In this document: piece by piece, positions 48,604 through 55,628 of the stretch | Numbering within the stretch: the stretch's first letter is position 1 | Layout: each line of letters opens with the position of its first letter | Source of the DNA: SSF26 sp037443945 | GTDB lineage: Bacteria > Chloroflexota > Anaerolineae > J102 | Reading direction: 5' to 3' | Length of the DNA: 64,000 nucleotides | Assembly: GCA_037443945.1 (NCBI GenBank) | Contig: JBBINH010000002.1 | Location: forward strand, 1 to 64,000 | Notes under the pieces: generated by a model | The model's database searches: none | What the model was told of the DNA's origin: nothing | Seen by the model: the letters and a program-made list of their open reading frames with translations, nothing else | Translations under genes and position numbers: made by a program

Positions 48604-49056
48604 ATGAGCATTGCCATTGCTTTCCCTCTTGGGGCCTATGTTGCCGCGGCGTTCGGGCCGGACAAGCACCTGCTTGCCGAACAGGCCTGGTGCGAGTCGC
48701 AATGGGATCCCTTGGCGGTCGGTGACCAACGGTCTCTCGGCCTCATGGCGATCCCGTCGGCCGCATGGGCCGAGTGGGCGCCTACGCTCCAGGCCTTTGA
48801 CCCGGAACGCAACCTGCGCGTGGCTGCCGCCTATCGGCAGGCGCGGCGCCGGCAACCGGTTACCCGGCTCAACCTGCACGAGGACCACCGGCGGCTCGTG
48901 GCCTCTCGTCGGGGCTTTGCCTCCCTCCCTCGCTTCGTGGCCGGCGGCAACCGTTGGGCGGATCGGCCTGCCGATATCCAGGGCCACGCGCTGAGCTTCC
49001 TGCTCGGTGCCAAAGCCTGCCCTCTCGCCGCCGAACCCGTTTCCGTCCATGGGTAG
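48604..49056 (+). CDS. Small lytic-transglycosylase-like (SLT fold) protein
   Basis: 150 aa. The N-terminal part matches the lytic transglycosylase active-site region: AWCESQWDPLAVG (catalytic Glu31 position) and SLGLMAIPSAAW, the usual GLMQI with Gln replaced by Ala. The second half (about 75-150) has only scattered similarity and lacks the typical closing Tyr motifs. No clear signal peptide: the start is hydrophobic (MSIAIAFPLGAYVAAAF) but lacks the positive charges. It could cut glycan strands in the wall, or be a degenerate remnant. Precedes dsbB by 15 bp. Confidence 0.6.
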   Translation: MSIAIAFPLGAYVAAAFGPDKHLLAEQAWCESQWDPLAVGDQRSLGLMAIPSAAWAEWAPTLQAFDPERNLRVAAAYRQARRRQPVTRLNLHEDHRRLVASRRGFASLPRFVAGGNRWADRPADIQGHALSFLLGAKACPLAAEPVSVHG

Positions 49057-49071
49057 CCGAGCGCGGATGGC

Positions 49072-49581
49072 ATGAATCAGCCGTTTTCGCCACGTTCAAC
49101 ACCGTTTTTGTCTATGTCTGCCCGAATCCCTGTCTATTTGGCCATACTCGTCGCCTGGGTGGCCATGCTTGGCAGCCTCTATTTCAGCGAAGTCGCCGGC
49201 TTTGTCCCCTGCAAGCTATGCTGGTATCAACGCATTTTGATGTACCCGTTGGCGCTTATCTTGCCCATCGCCGCATTACGTCGCGATGACAGTGTACCGG
49301 CCTATGTATTGCCTTTTTCGGTGACCGGTATCTTTGTCTCGACTTATCACTATTTGCTGCAAAAAACAAACATCTTCTCGGCTGGCGGTGTTTGTACGGG
49401 TGGTGTGCCGTGTAATGTCGTCTATATCAACTGGTTCGGTTTTATCACCATTCCTTTTTTGGCCCTCACCGCTTTTGTCATTATCTCCTCGCTGATGGTG
49501 ATTTTCTACGCTCAAAACAGCCAGACCCAAACCGAGGACACAGCAACGGCGGTGGCCGATAGGGCCGTTGGCAAGCAATAA
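49072..49581 (+). CDS. dsbB: Disulfide bond formation protein DsbB/BdbC
   Basis: 169 aa; ATG 49114 (MSARIPVYL) is an alternative start. Four transmembrane helices. The redox pairs are visible: Cys47-x-x-Cys50 in FVPCKLCWYQR and Cys108/Cys114 in GGVCTGGVPC. It reoxidises a thiol oxidase (DsbA-like) and passes electrons to quinone. The CxxC spacing and short loop fit the BdbC group. No dsbA is adjacent. Confidence 0.93.
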   Translation: MNQPFSPRSTPFLSMSARIPVYLAILVAWVAMLGSLYFSEVAGFVPCKLCWYQRILMYPLALILPIAALRRDDSVPAYVLPFSVTGIFVSTYHYLLQKTNIFSAGGVCTGGVPCNVVYINWFGFITIPFLALTAFVIISSLMVIFYAQNSQTQTEDTATAVADRAVGKQ

Positions 49582-49590
49582 GGAGGCGGT

Positions 49591-50763
49591 ATGAAATCCA
49601 TCCCGGTCGGTGGTGCTCCTGACGGTGAAAACGAGCCCACGGTTGCCAATGCAGCCGTCATCTACCGTGCGCCTATCCGCGTCGGTGCCGTCAACGCGAT
49701 CTTCTCGCCACCGACGGCGACCGTACCGGAACCACCCGACATGCCGACTTCGGCCCATCCCGCCACGGCGCCGCAACCCACGGAAATGGCCGCACGATCC
49801 GCCACCCCTCACCATGTCGCCAACCCGCCGCGAGCCGGTTTGGGAGGGCGAGGCTGTGTCCTCGCCTTCGTTCTGTTGGCTTTGGGGATTGTCCTCGGCG
49901 CCGGTCTGGCGCTCGCCGTCCTGTTTGTCCTCAACGGCACCCTCGATTTCGGCCGTCATGAACGGCTGATCTACCTGAATAGCTGGGTAACCGACCTCGA
50001 CCGCCGCATCGAAACGGTGCAGGGCCGGATAGAGACCCAGGATACGGCCCTCAAGACCACACAAACCGAACTCGAGACCCTGCGCCGCCGTCTCGATGAG
50101 AGTAGCGCCCGGTTGGAAACGCTGAATACCGGATTATCCGACCTTACCGACCGGGCCGACGCATTAGCGCGTGAGCTCGAAGAGACGAGCGTCCGCATGG
50201 CCGACTTCGAGGCCACGGTGGAGACGGTCACCCAGGAAAACGCCGCCATCCGCAGCCAATTCGAGGACATCAACAACCGCCTTGTGGCCCTGAGCGAGAG
50301 CGCTGCCCGTTTTCGCGACTTCTTGCTCGGCCTGCAAACCCTGCTCGATGACCTCGTGGCCGTGACGCCGGCCACAGCCCCGGAGGCGGAAACCGCCATG
50401 ACGGCGGCGCCGGAGGAAGCCATCACGGGTAGCCCGGCCCTCAGCCTGTTTCCGCCCCTGACGCCCATCCCACCACCGGCTGCCGGTCAGAGTCACATCT
50501 TCGGCCTCGTCTGGCGTGATGCCAATAGCAACGGCCTGCCTGAGGAGGGGGAGGCGGTTGTGGTCGGGGCTGTGGTCGTGCTCGCCCAGGCCGATGGGCG
50601 CCGTCTGGCCGCCACCGTCACCGGCGCCGATGGTCGCTATCTCTTTGCCGACCTCGTCCCCGGTGCTTACGTGGTCACCCTTCCCACCGAGACGACGCCT
50701 GCCATCTCGTTGGTGGCCGGCGCCGACGAAGCCGTAGAGGTCAATATCGGCCTGGCCCCCTGA
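49591..50763 (+). CDS. Membrane protein with coiled coil and SdrD/Cna-B-like domain
   Basis: 390 aa with AAGGAGG before ATG. A variable, Pro-rich, probably cytoplasmic N-terminus (1-85), then a single transmembrane helix (about 88-113). A long coiled coil of heptads follows (about 125-245; TQTELETLRRRLDESSARLETL), and after a Pro/Ala linker a C-terminal beta-sandwich of the SdrD-B/Cna-B type (about 300-385; GLVWRDANSNGLPEEGE, TGADGRYLFADLVPGAY). Such domains bind Ca2+ at the D-x-N-x-D-like loop. Probably an outward-facing stalk with a terminal beta-domain; partner unknown. Confidence 0.8.
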   Translation: MKSIPVGGAPDGENEPTVANAAVIYRAPIRVGAVNAIFSPPTATVPEPPDMPTSAHPATAPQPTEMAARSATPHHVANPPRAGLGGRGCVLAFVLLALGIVLGAGLALAVLFVLNGTLDFGRHERLIYLNSWVTDLDRRIETVQGRIETQDTALKTTQTELETLRRRLDESSARLETLNTGLSDLTDRADALARELEETSVRMADFEATVETVTQENAAIRSQFEDINNRLVALSESAARFRDFLLGLQTLLDDLVAVTPATAPEAETAMTAAPEEAITGSPALSLFPPLTPIPPPAAGQSHIFGLVWRDANSNGLPEEGEAVVVGAVVVLAQADGRRLAATVTGADGRYLFADLVPGAYVVTLPTETTPAISLVAGADEAVEVNIGLAP

Positions 50764-50778
50764 GGTAGCTCCCCCGGA

Positions 50779-51354
50779 TCAGGCAGCGCCGTCGCGCTCC
50801 GCTTCGGCACGACGGACGTAAAAATCGAGCTGTACGCTGCCGTAACGTCGCGAATCGCGCCGCCACAGATGCACGAGAGCCGGTTCGGCGTACTCCTTGG
50901 GGTGGATCTGCACGATCACCTGCCCGCCCGGCGCCAACCAGCCCGGCTGCCGGTCGAGGAGTTGCAGCGCCTTGAGCCACAGCCCCCGGTACTGGGGGGG
51001 CGCCACGAAAATGACATCGAAAGCGGTAGTGGCCGACCTGGCCAGGTACTTGAAAGCATCGCCATGCACGATCACCCCACGGTCGGCCAGGCGTGTGCGT
51101 TGCAAATTCTGGCTCAGGACCTTCAACGCGGCACGGGAGCGCTCGATAAACACCACCCGGGCTGCCCCCCGGCTAAGGGCCTCGATCCCGACGGCGCCGG
51201 TGCCGCCGAAGAGGTCGAGCACGGTTGCCCCACGGATATCCTCGCCGAGAATGGCGAACAGCGCCTCTTTAGCCCGATCGGTGATGGGGCGTGTGCTTTC
51301 GCCTGGGACCGAATCCAGATGCAGGCCTTTAGCCGTACCGGCAATGACGCGCAT
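50779..51354 (-). CDS. rsmD: 16S rRNA (guanine(966)-N2)-methyltransferase RsmD
   Basis: 191 aa. MRVIAGTAKGLHLDSVPG and STRPITDRAKEALFAIL are typical RsmD starts. The SAM loop is VLDLFGGTGAVGIEAL and the acidic strand is VVFIERSRAAL. Motif IV, usually (D/N)PPY, reads VAPPQY (residues 117-122): the acidic residue is Ala and a Gln is inserted before Tyr. It methylates G966 in 30S subunits. Its 3' end is 15 bases from the convergent 49591 gene. Confidence 0.92.
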   Translation of the reverse strand: MRVIAGTAKGLHLDSVPGESTRPITDRAKEALFAILGEDIRGATVLDLFGGTGAVGIEALSRGAARVVFIERSRAALKVLSQNLQRTRLADRGVIVHGDAFKYLARSATTAFDVIFVAPPQYRGLWLKALQLLDRQPGWLAPGGQVIVQIHPKEYAEPALVHLWRRDSRRYGSVQLDFYVRRAEAERDGAA

Positions 51355-51525
51355 GAGCTCTTCCTATTCCGTGCTTCGTTATGGCCATTATAAACCATGG
51401 CTATCGGAGGCGAAAGGTGGCGGATCGGGGACGACGGGACCCGATCGAGACCTTCGTCTCCCTGCACCCACGGGGCTGTGGCAAACGACATCGAATGTCA
51501 CCTGCGTTTTTCTCTTGTTCTGACC

Positions 51526-53451
51526 ATGCTCGTTCGTTTTCTTCTCCCCGGACTCTTAGCCCTGGTTCTGACGGCGACCGGCGCCGGCGGGGGCGGTGCT
51601 GTTGAACGCTCATGGCCTCCCGATCCGACCAGCCCGGCCTACTGGCATGACGCCTTGCGCCAGGCCCATGCTCCCGGCGAGGTATTGGTGCATTGGCGGA
51701 CATCCTCGTGGCAGGCCCAGGGCCAACCCGCCGCTTTGGCCACGGCGGAGCTGCTGAGCTTCATGCCCGAGCTGGGCTTGGCCCACTATCGGATTCAGGG
51801 CGATCTGGCCACCGCTCTGGCCGCTCTCAACCGGGATCCGGCCGTGGTGTTCGCCGAACCCAACTACCGGGTGTGGCCGGCTTTTGAGCCGGATGATCCC
51901 TACTATCGCCAATACGCTGCTAACGATTCCCTCCCCACCGGTGGTTATCTCAATCGTCTGAACATGGCCGCGGCCTGGGATATCACCCGTGGGCATCCGG
52001 CCATCCTTGTCGCCGTCATTGACAGCGGCATTGATCTCGAGCACGAAGACATTCGGGCCAACCTGTGGCAGAATCCCGGCGAAGTGCCTGCCAACGGTCG
52101 TGATGACGATGGCAACGGTTTCGTAGACGATGTGTACGGTTGGAATTTTGCCGCCGACTCGCCCGATGTGGATGACTGGTTGGGCCACGGCAGTCATGTT
52201 GCCGGCATCATCGCGGCCCGCATCAACAACGGCCTCGGCATCGCCGGCGTGGCGCCCAAAACCCAGGTCATGGCCGTGGGCGTTTTTGCCCCGCCGGGGT
52301 ACGGGACCTTCGCCGATGAGATTCGCGCCATCCTCTATGCCACCGACCAGGGTGCCGATGTCATCAACCTGAGCCTGGGCAGCACGGCCTACAGCCGTGG
52401 CGAGGAAATGGCCGTCGACTACGCCGTGCGACGGGGGGTGGTGGTCGTGGCTGCTGCCGGGAACAACGGTCGCACAGTCTACCACTGGCCGGCCGCCCAT
52501 CCGGCGGCCATTGCGGTGACGGCGACCACGGCCCGCGATGCCATCGCCGGGTTTTCCAATCGCGGGGATTTTGTCGATCTGGCGGCGCCGGGGGTGGCCA
52601 TCTGGTCGTTGCGACGGGGCGGCGGCTATCTGGCCATGAGCGGGACGAGCATGGCTACGCCCCATGTGGCCGGCGTGGCGGCGTTGATCCTGGCCCACAA
52701 CCCCACCCTGACACCGGCCGAAGTCCGCGCCATCCTGGAGACGACGGCCACCGACCTGGGCGTCCTCGGCCGGGACGAGGTCTTCGGCTACGGCCGCGTC
52801 GATGCTCTGGCCGCCTTGCGGGCCACGCCGCCCTATACCGGCACCGTGCTCCCCGATCTCCCCGACTGGCTGCGCGCCCGGACCTGGCCACCTCTGTGCC
52901 GCGAACTCGTGCGCGAGGGCGATTTCGAGACCGACCCCCCGGTAGTCTGGCAGCTCGACGGCGCCGCTACCCTGACGACCACGGTGGCCTTATCGGGGAC
53001 GCGTTCTCTGTTCCTGGGCGGCGAGCCGGGCCGGCAGGCCTCGGCACGGCAGACCTTCAGCGTGCCCTCCGACCTTCGGGCAGCGACCCTCGCCTTCGGC
53101 CTGCGCTTGGAAAACGAGGACTACGACCTGGGCAGCGACCCCCAATGGCCCGGCCGCGACCGGCTGAGCGTCTGGCTGCGCACATCCACGGGCGAAGCTC
53201 TTCTGGAGCTGTTACGGGCCGGGAATGCCGATTACAACCTGGCGGCAGGCTTGCCGTGGGATCGCTATCTCCATGTGCTGAACGAAGAGGAAATCGCCCT
53301 GCTGGCCGCCCAGGGTCAGGTGCAGATCGAGTTCACGGCGATGAACGACACCGACCCGCAGCCAACCCGGTTTTATATTGACGACGTGCGCCTGTGCGGA
53401 AGCCACGCACCGGTCTATTTGCCTTTGCTCCGGCGTCCCTCCCTGCCATGA
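51526..53451 (+). CDS. Secreted subtilisin-family (S8) serine protease
   Basis: 641 aa from ATG 51526, giving the signal peptide VRFLLPGLLALVLTAT. An inhibitor-type propeptide follows (about 50-125; APGEVLVHWRTSSW, ALAALNRDPAVVFAEPNYRV). The catalytic domain has Asp166 (AVIDSGIDLEHED), His221 (GHGSHVAGI), Asn in VVAAAGNNG and Ser375 (GTSMATPHVAG). From about 450 there is a jelly-roll domain (LVREGDFETDPPVVWQLDG, TRFYIDDVRLC). The C-terminus APVYLPLLRRP matches a motif often seen at the ends of Chloroflexota exported proteins. The last bases overlap the 53448 gene (ATGA). Confidence 0.95.
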   Translation: MLVRFLLPGLLALVLTATGAGGGGAVERSWPPDPTSPAYWHDALRQAHAPGEVLVHWRTSSWQAQGQPAALATAELLSFMPELGLAHYRIQGDLATALAALNRDPAVVFAEPNYRVWPAFEPDDPYYRQYAANDSLPTGGYLNRLNMAAAWDITRGHPAILVAVIDSGIDLEHEDIRANLWQNPGEVPANGRDDDGNGFVDDVYGWNFAADSPDVDDWLGHGSHVAGIIAARINNGLGIAGVAPKTQVMAVGVFAPPGYGTFADEIRAILYATDQGADVINLSLGSTAYSRGEEMAVDYAVRRGVVVVAAAGNNGRTVYHWPAAHPAAIAVTATTARDAIAGFSNRGDFVDLAAPGVAIWSLRRGGGYLAMSGTSMATPHVAGVAALILAHNPTLTPAEVRAILETTATDLGVLGRDEVFGYGRVDALAALRATPPYTGTVLPDLPDWLRARTWPPLCRELVREGDFETDPPVVWQLDGAATLTTTVALSGTRSLFLGGEPGRQASARQTFSVPSDLRAATLAFGLRLENEDYDLGSDPQWPGRDRLSVWLRTSTGEALLELLRAGNADYNLAAGLPWDRYLHVLNEEEIALLAAQGQVQIEFTAMNDTDPQPTRFYIDDVRLCGSHAPVYLPLLRRPSLP

Positions 53452-53807
53452 ATGTCGCGACACGCTTGTGGCGTCTCCGGCCGGTGGTCGCCTTGTTGGC
53501 CTGGACCGGCCTGATCGGTTTGGTGAATGCCCGGGCGCCGACGCCGCCGGCGCTGGCGGCTGCAGCCTTGCTGCTCCTTTTGGCCATCACCACCACAACG
53601 GCCCCTCTCTGGCTCCTCCTGCAAAGGCGCTTGCATCCCAACCGGGCGATTCCCCTACAAGTTCGCAGCGCCTGGCTGCGGGGGCTGGAGACAGGCCTGG
53701 TCGTTGTCATCCTGCTGATGCTGCGCATAGCCGGCCTTCTCGACGGCATCAGCGTCGCCATCGTGCTGGTGACGATGATCCTGATCGATAAGGTTTTTAG
53801 CGTCTAG
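53448..53807 (+). CDS. Small three-helix membrane protein
   Basis: 119 aa from ATG 53448, overlapping the subtilase stop as ATGA, hence translationally coupled. About three hydrophobic segments (residues 12-30, 35-55 and 82-100). No recognised family. A short basic segment (LLQRRLHPNRAIPLQVR) lies between helices. Its stop overlaps the convergent murE by four bases. Confidence 0.7.
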   Translation: MNVATRLWRLRPVVALLAWTGLIGLVNARAPTPPALAAAALLLLLAITTTTAPLWLLLQRRLHPNRAIPLQVRSAWLRGLETGLVVVILLMLRIAGLLDGISVAIVLVTMILIDKVFSV

Positions 53808-55342
53808 GCCTTCTCGCGCACAAACGTGGGCAAAACGAACGGTGGCGGGGCGGTTGTGCGACCCAGGTGGACATCGAGGGCATGGGCCAGGGCAACGCGA
53901 TCGTCCCAGGGATATTCGGTGGTGCCGAAACACATGGATTGTTCATGGCCCTTGCCACAGACGATGACCAGATCGCCCGGTTGCGCCTGCGCAATGGCCA
54001 GTTGGATCGCCCGATAGCGGTCGGGTTCGGCCAGAACCCGGCCACCGACCTCACGACAAGCCGTCATGGTGGCGGCCATGATGGTTTCCAGCGGTTCGGT
54101 GCGGGGATCTTCGGCCGTGACGATGGTCAGATCGGCCAACCGACCGGCCACCTGGCCCATCAGGGTACGCTTGGCCACATCGCGACGTCCGGCCGAACCG
54201 AAGACGAGGATGACGCGGCCCTGGGTCAGGGTGCGGGCCGTGCGCAAGGCGGCTTCCAGGGCAAAGGGCGTGTGGGCAAAATCCACAATGGCCGTGAAGG
54301 GTTGTCCGCGGTCGATCCGCTCCATGCGCCCCGGAATGGCCCGCATGGCGGCGATACCGGCGACGATGGCCTCATCGGGCAGGTCCAGGAACGAGGCCAC
54401 GCCGGCGGCGGCCAGGCAATTGTAGACGTTGAACAGCCCGACCAGGGGCGTGCTGATCTCCAGTTCGGGCCGTCCGGGACGGCGCAATCGGAAATGCATC
54501 CCGTCGGGTAAGGCACGGATGGCCACGGCCCGCAGATCGCCGGCCTCCAGGCCATAGGTCAGTCGTTGCGGCGCCGGATAGTTCCGAAGCCGGGCAAAGG
54601 AACGGTCATCAGCATTGAGGACGACCCCGCGGGGAAGACCGGGTTTGACCGGGGTGGCCGCGACCAGTTCCAGCAGTCGGCCTTTAGCAGCCAGATAGCC
54701 CTCGTAATCGCCGTGCTCGTCCAAATGCTCGTGGGTGATATTGGTGACAACGGCAATGTCGTAATCCACGCCGGCCACACGCCACTGGCTGAGACCGTGC
54801 GAGGTTGTCTCCAGGATGCCCCAATCGCTCCCGGCCGCGACCATCAGTCGCAGATAACGCTGCAGGTCGGCCGCGTCGGGGGTGGTCGTGTGCAAGCCGG
54901 TGTCGAACGTGCGGTCGCCGATGCGGGCATTGACCGTGGTCAGCAGGCCCGCCCTCAGGCCGGCAGCCGTGAGGATGCTGTGGATGAGGTTGGAGGTTGT
55001 GGTCTTGCCATCGGTGCCGGTGACGCCGATCACGCCCAACCGTCGGGACGGGAAGCCTTCCCAGGCGGCACAAAGCAGGCCCAAGGCGCGGCGCCCTTCG
55101 GCAACGCGCAGGTAGGGCACACCGAGGTTCAGGTCTCGTTCGCCGACAACGGCCACGGCGCCGGCGGCGAGGGCCTGCGGGATAAAATCATGCCCGTCGT
55201 GCGTCACCCCGCGATAGGCGACGAAGAGAGCGCCCGGTTGCACCTGCCGCGAATTGGCCGTGATTTGGGTGATAGGCAGGTCGGGTCGATCGCAGGGAAG
55301 GCCAAGTACAGCCGCCAAAGAACCGAGGGTATGGCTTATCAT
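53804..55342 (-). CDS. murE: UDP-MurNAc-tripeptide synthetase MurE
   Basis: 512 aa from ATG 55342 (MISHTLGSLAAVL), chosen where Mur similarity begins. Three-domain Mur ligase: N-domain with ITANSRQVQPGALFVAYRG, central ATP-binding VTGTDGKTTTSNLI and THEHLDEHGDYEGYLAAK, and C-domain with VFGSAGRRDVAKR. The amino-acid specificity segment, DNPR in DAP-type MurE, reads TAEDPRTEPLE. The Arg is kept but Asn is Asp, so whether DAP, ornithine or lysine is added is uncertain. Adds the third residue of the peptidoglycan stem. Other mur genes are not in the window. Confidence 0.92.
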   Translation of the reverse strand: MISHTLGSLAAVLGLPCDRPDLPITQITANSRQVQPGALFVAYRGVTHDGHDFIPQALAAGAVAVVGERDLNLGVPYLRVAEGRRALGLLCAAWEGFPSRRLGVIGVTGTDGKTTTSNLIHSILTAAGLRAGLLTTVNARIGDRTFDTGLHTTTPDAADLQRYLRLMVAAGSDWGILETTSHGLSQWRVAGVDYDIAVVTNITHEHLDEHGDYEGYLAAKGRLLELVAATPVKPGLPRGVVLNADDRSFARLRNYPAPQRLTYGLEAGDLRAVAIRALPDGMHFRLRRPGRPELEISTPLVGLFNVYNCLAAAGVASFLDLPDEAIVAGIAAMRAIPGRMERIDRGQPFTAIVDFAHTPFALEAALRTARTLTQGRVILVFGSAGRRDVAKRTLMGQVAGRLADLTIVTAEDPRTEPLETIMAATMTACREVGGRVLAEPDRYRAIQLAIAQAQPGDLVIVCGKGHEQSMCFGTTEYPWDDRVALAHALDVHLGRTTAPPPFVLPTFVREKA

Positions 55343-55379
55343 GGTCTTTTTCCCCGGAAAGCCGCAAAACTGCGCGTTC

Positions 55380-55586
55380 TCAAAAACCGAAGCGGAACCA
55401 ATCGGTATTGAACAGGATACCGCACAACAGGGTGAGAAAAACACACAGCAGCAGAAATCCACAACCACAGCCGCTGATGGAGCAGCCCCGGCCAAAGCCG
55501 AAGTTGTCCTGCAACCAGTCGAACAACCAGGCCAGGGCGATGATCTCCAGCAACCCGGTCAGACAGCCTTGATCGCGTCGGTCCAT
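55380..55586 (-). CDS. Cys/Gly-rich small membrane protein
   Basis: 68 aa. Two hydrophobic stretches (about 11-27 and 43-60) flank FGFGRGCSISGCGCG. The protein starts MDRRDQGC and ends NTDWFRFGF. No recognised family, though similar Cys-rich mini-proteins occur, from memory, in other Chloroflexota. It lies between the nucleotidyltransferase/PMM fusion (42 bp) and murE on the same strand. No ribosome site precedes the ATG, so it is less certain than its neighbours. Confidence 0.55.
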   Translation of the reverse strand: MDRRDQGCLTGLLEIIALAWLFDWLQDNFGFGRGCSISGCGCGFLLLCVFLTLLCGILFNTDWFRFGF

Positions 55587-55628
55587 AGGAGTACGTAGGG
55601 GATGTTGAAAGGAGAAGGGCAGGCGATA

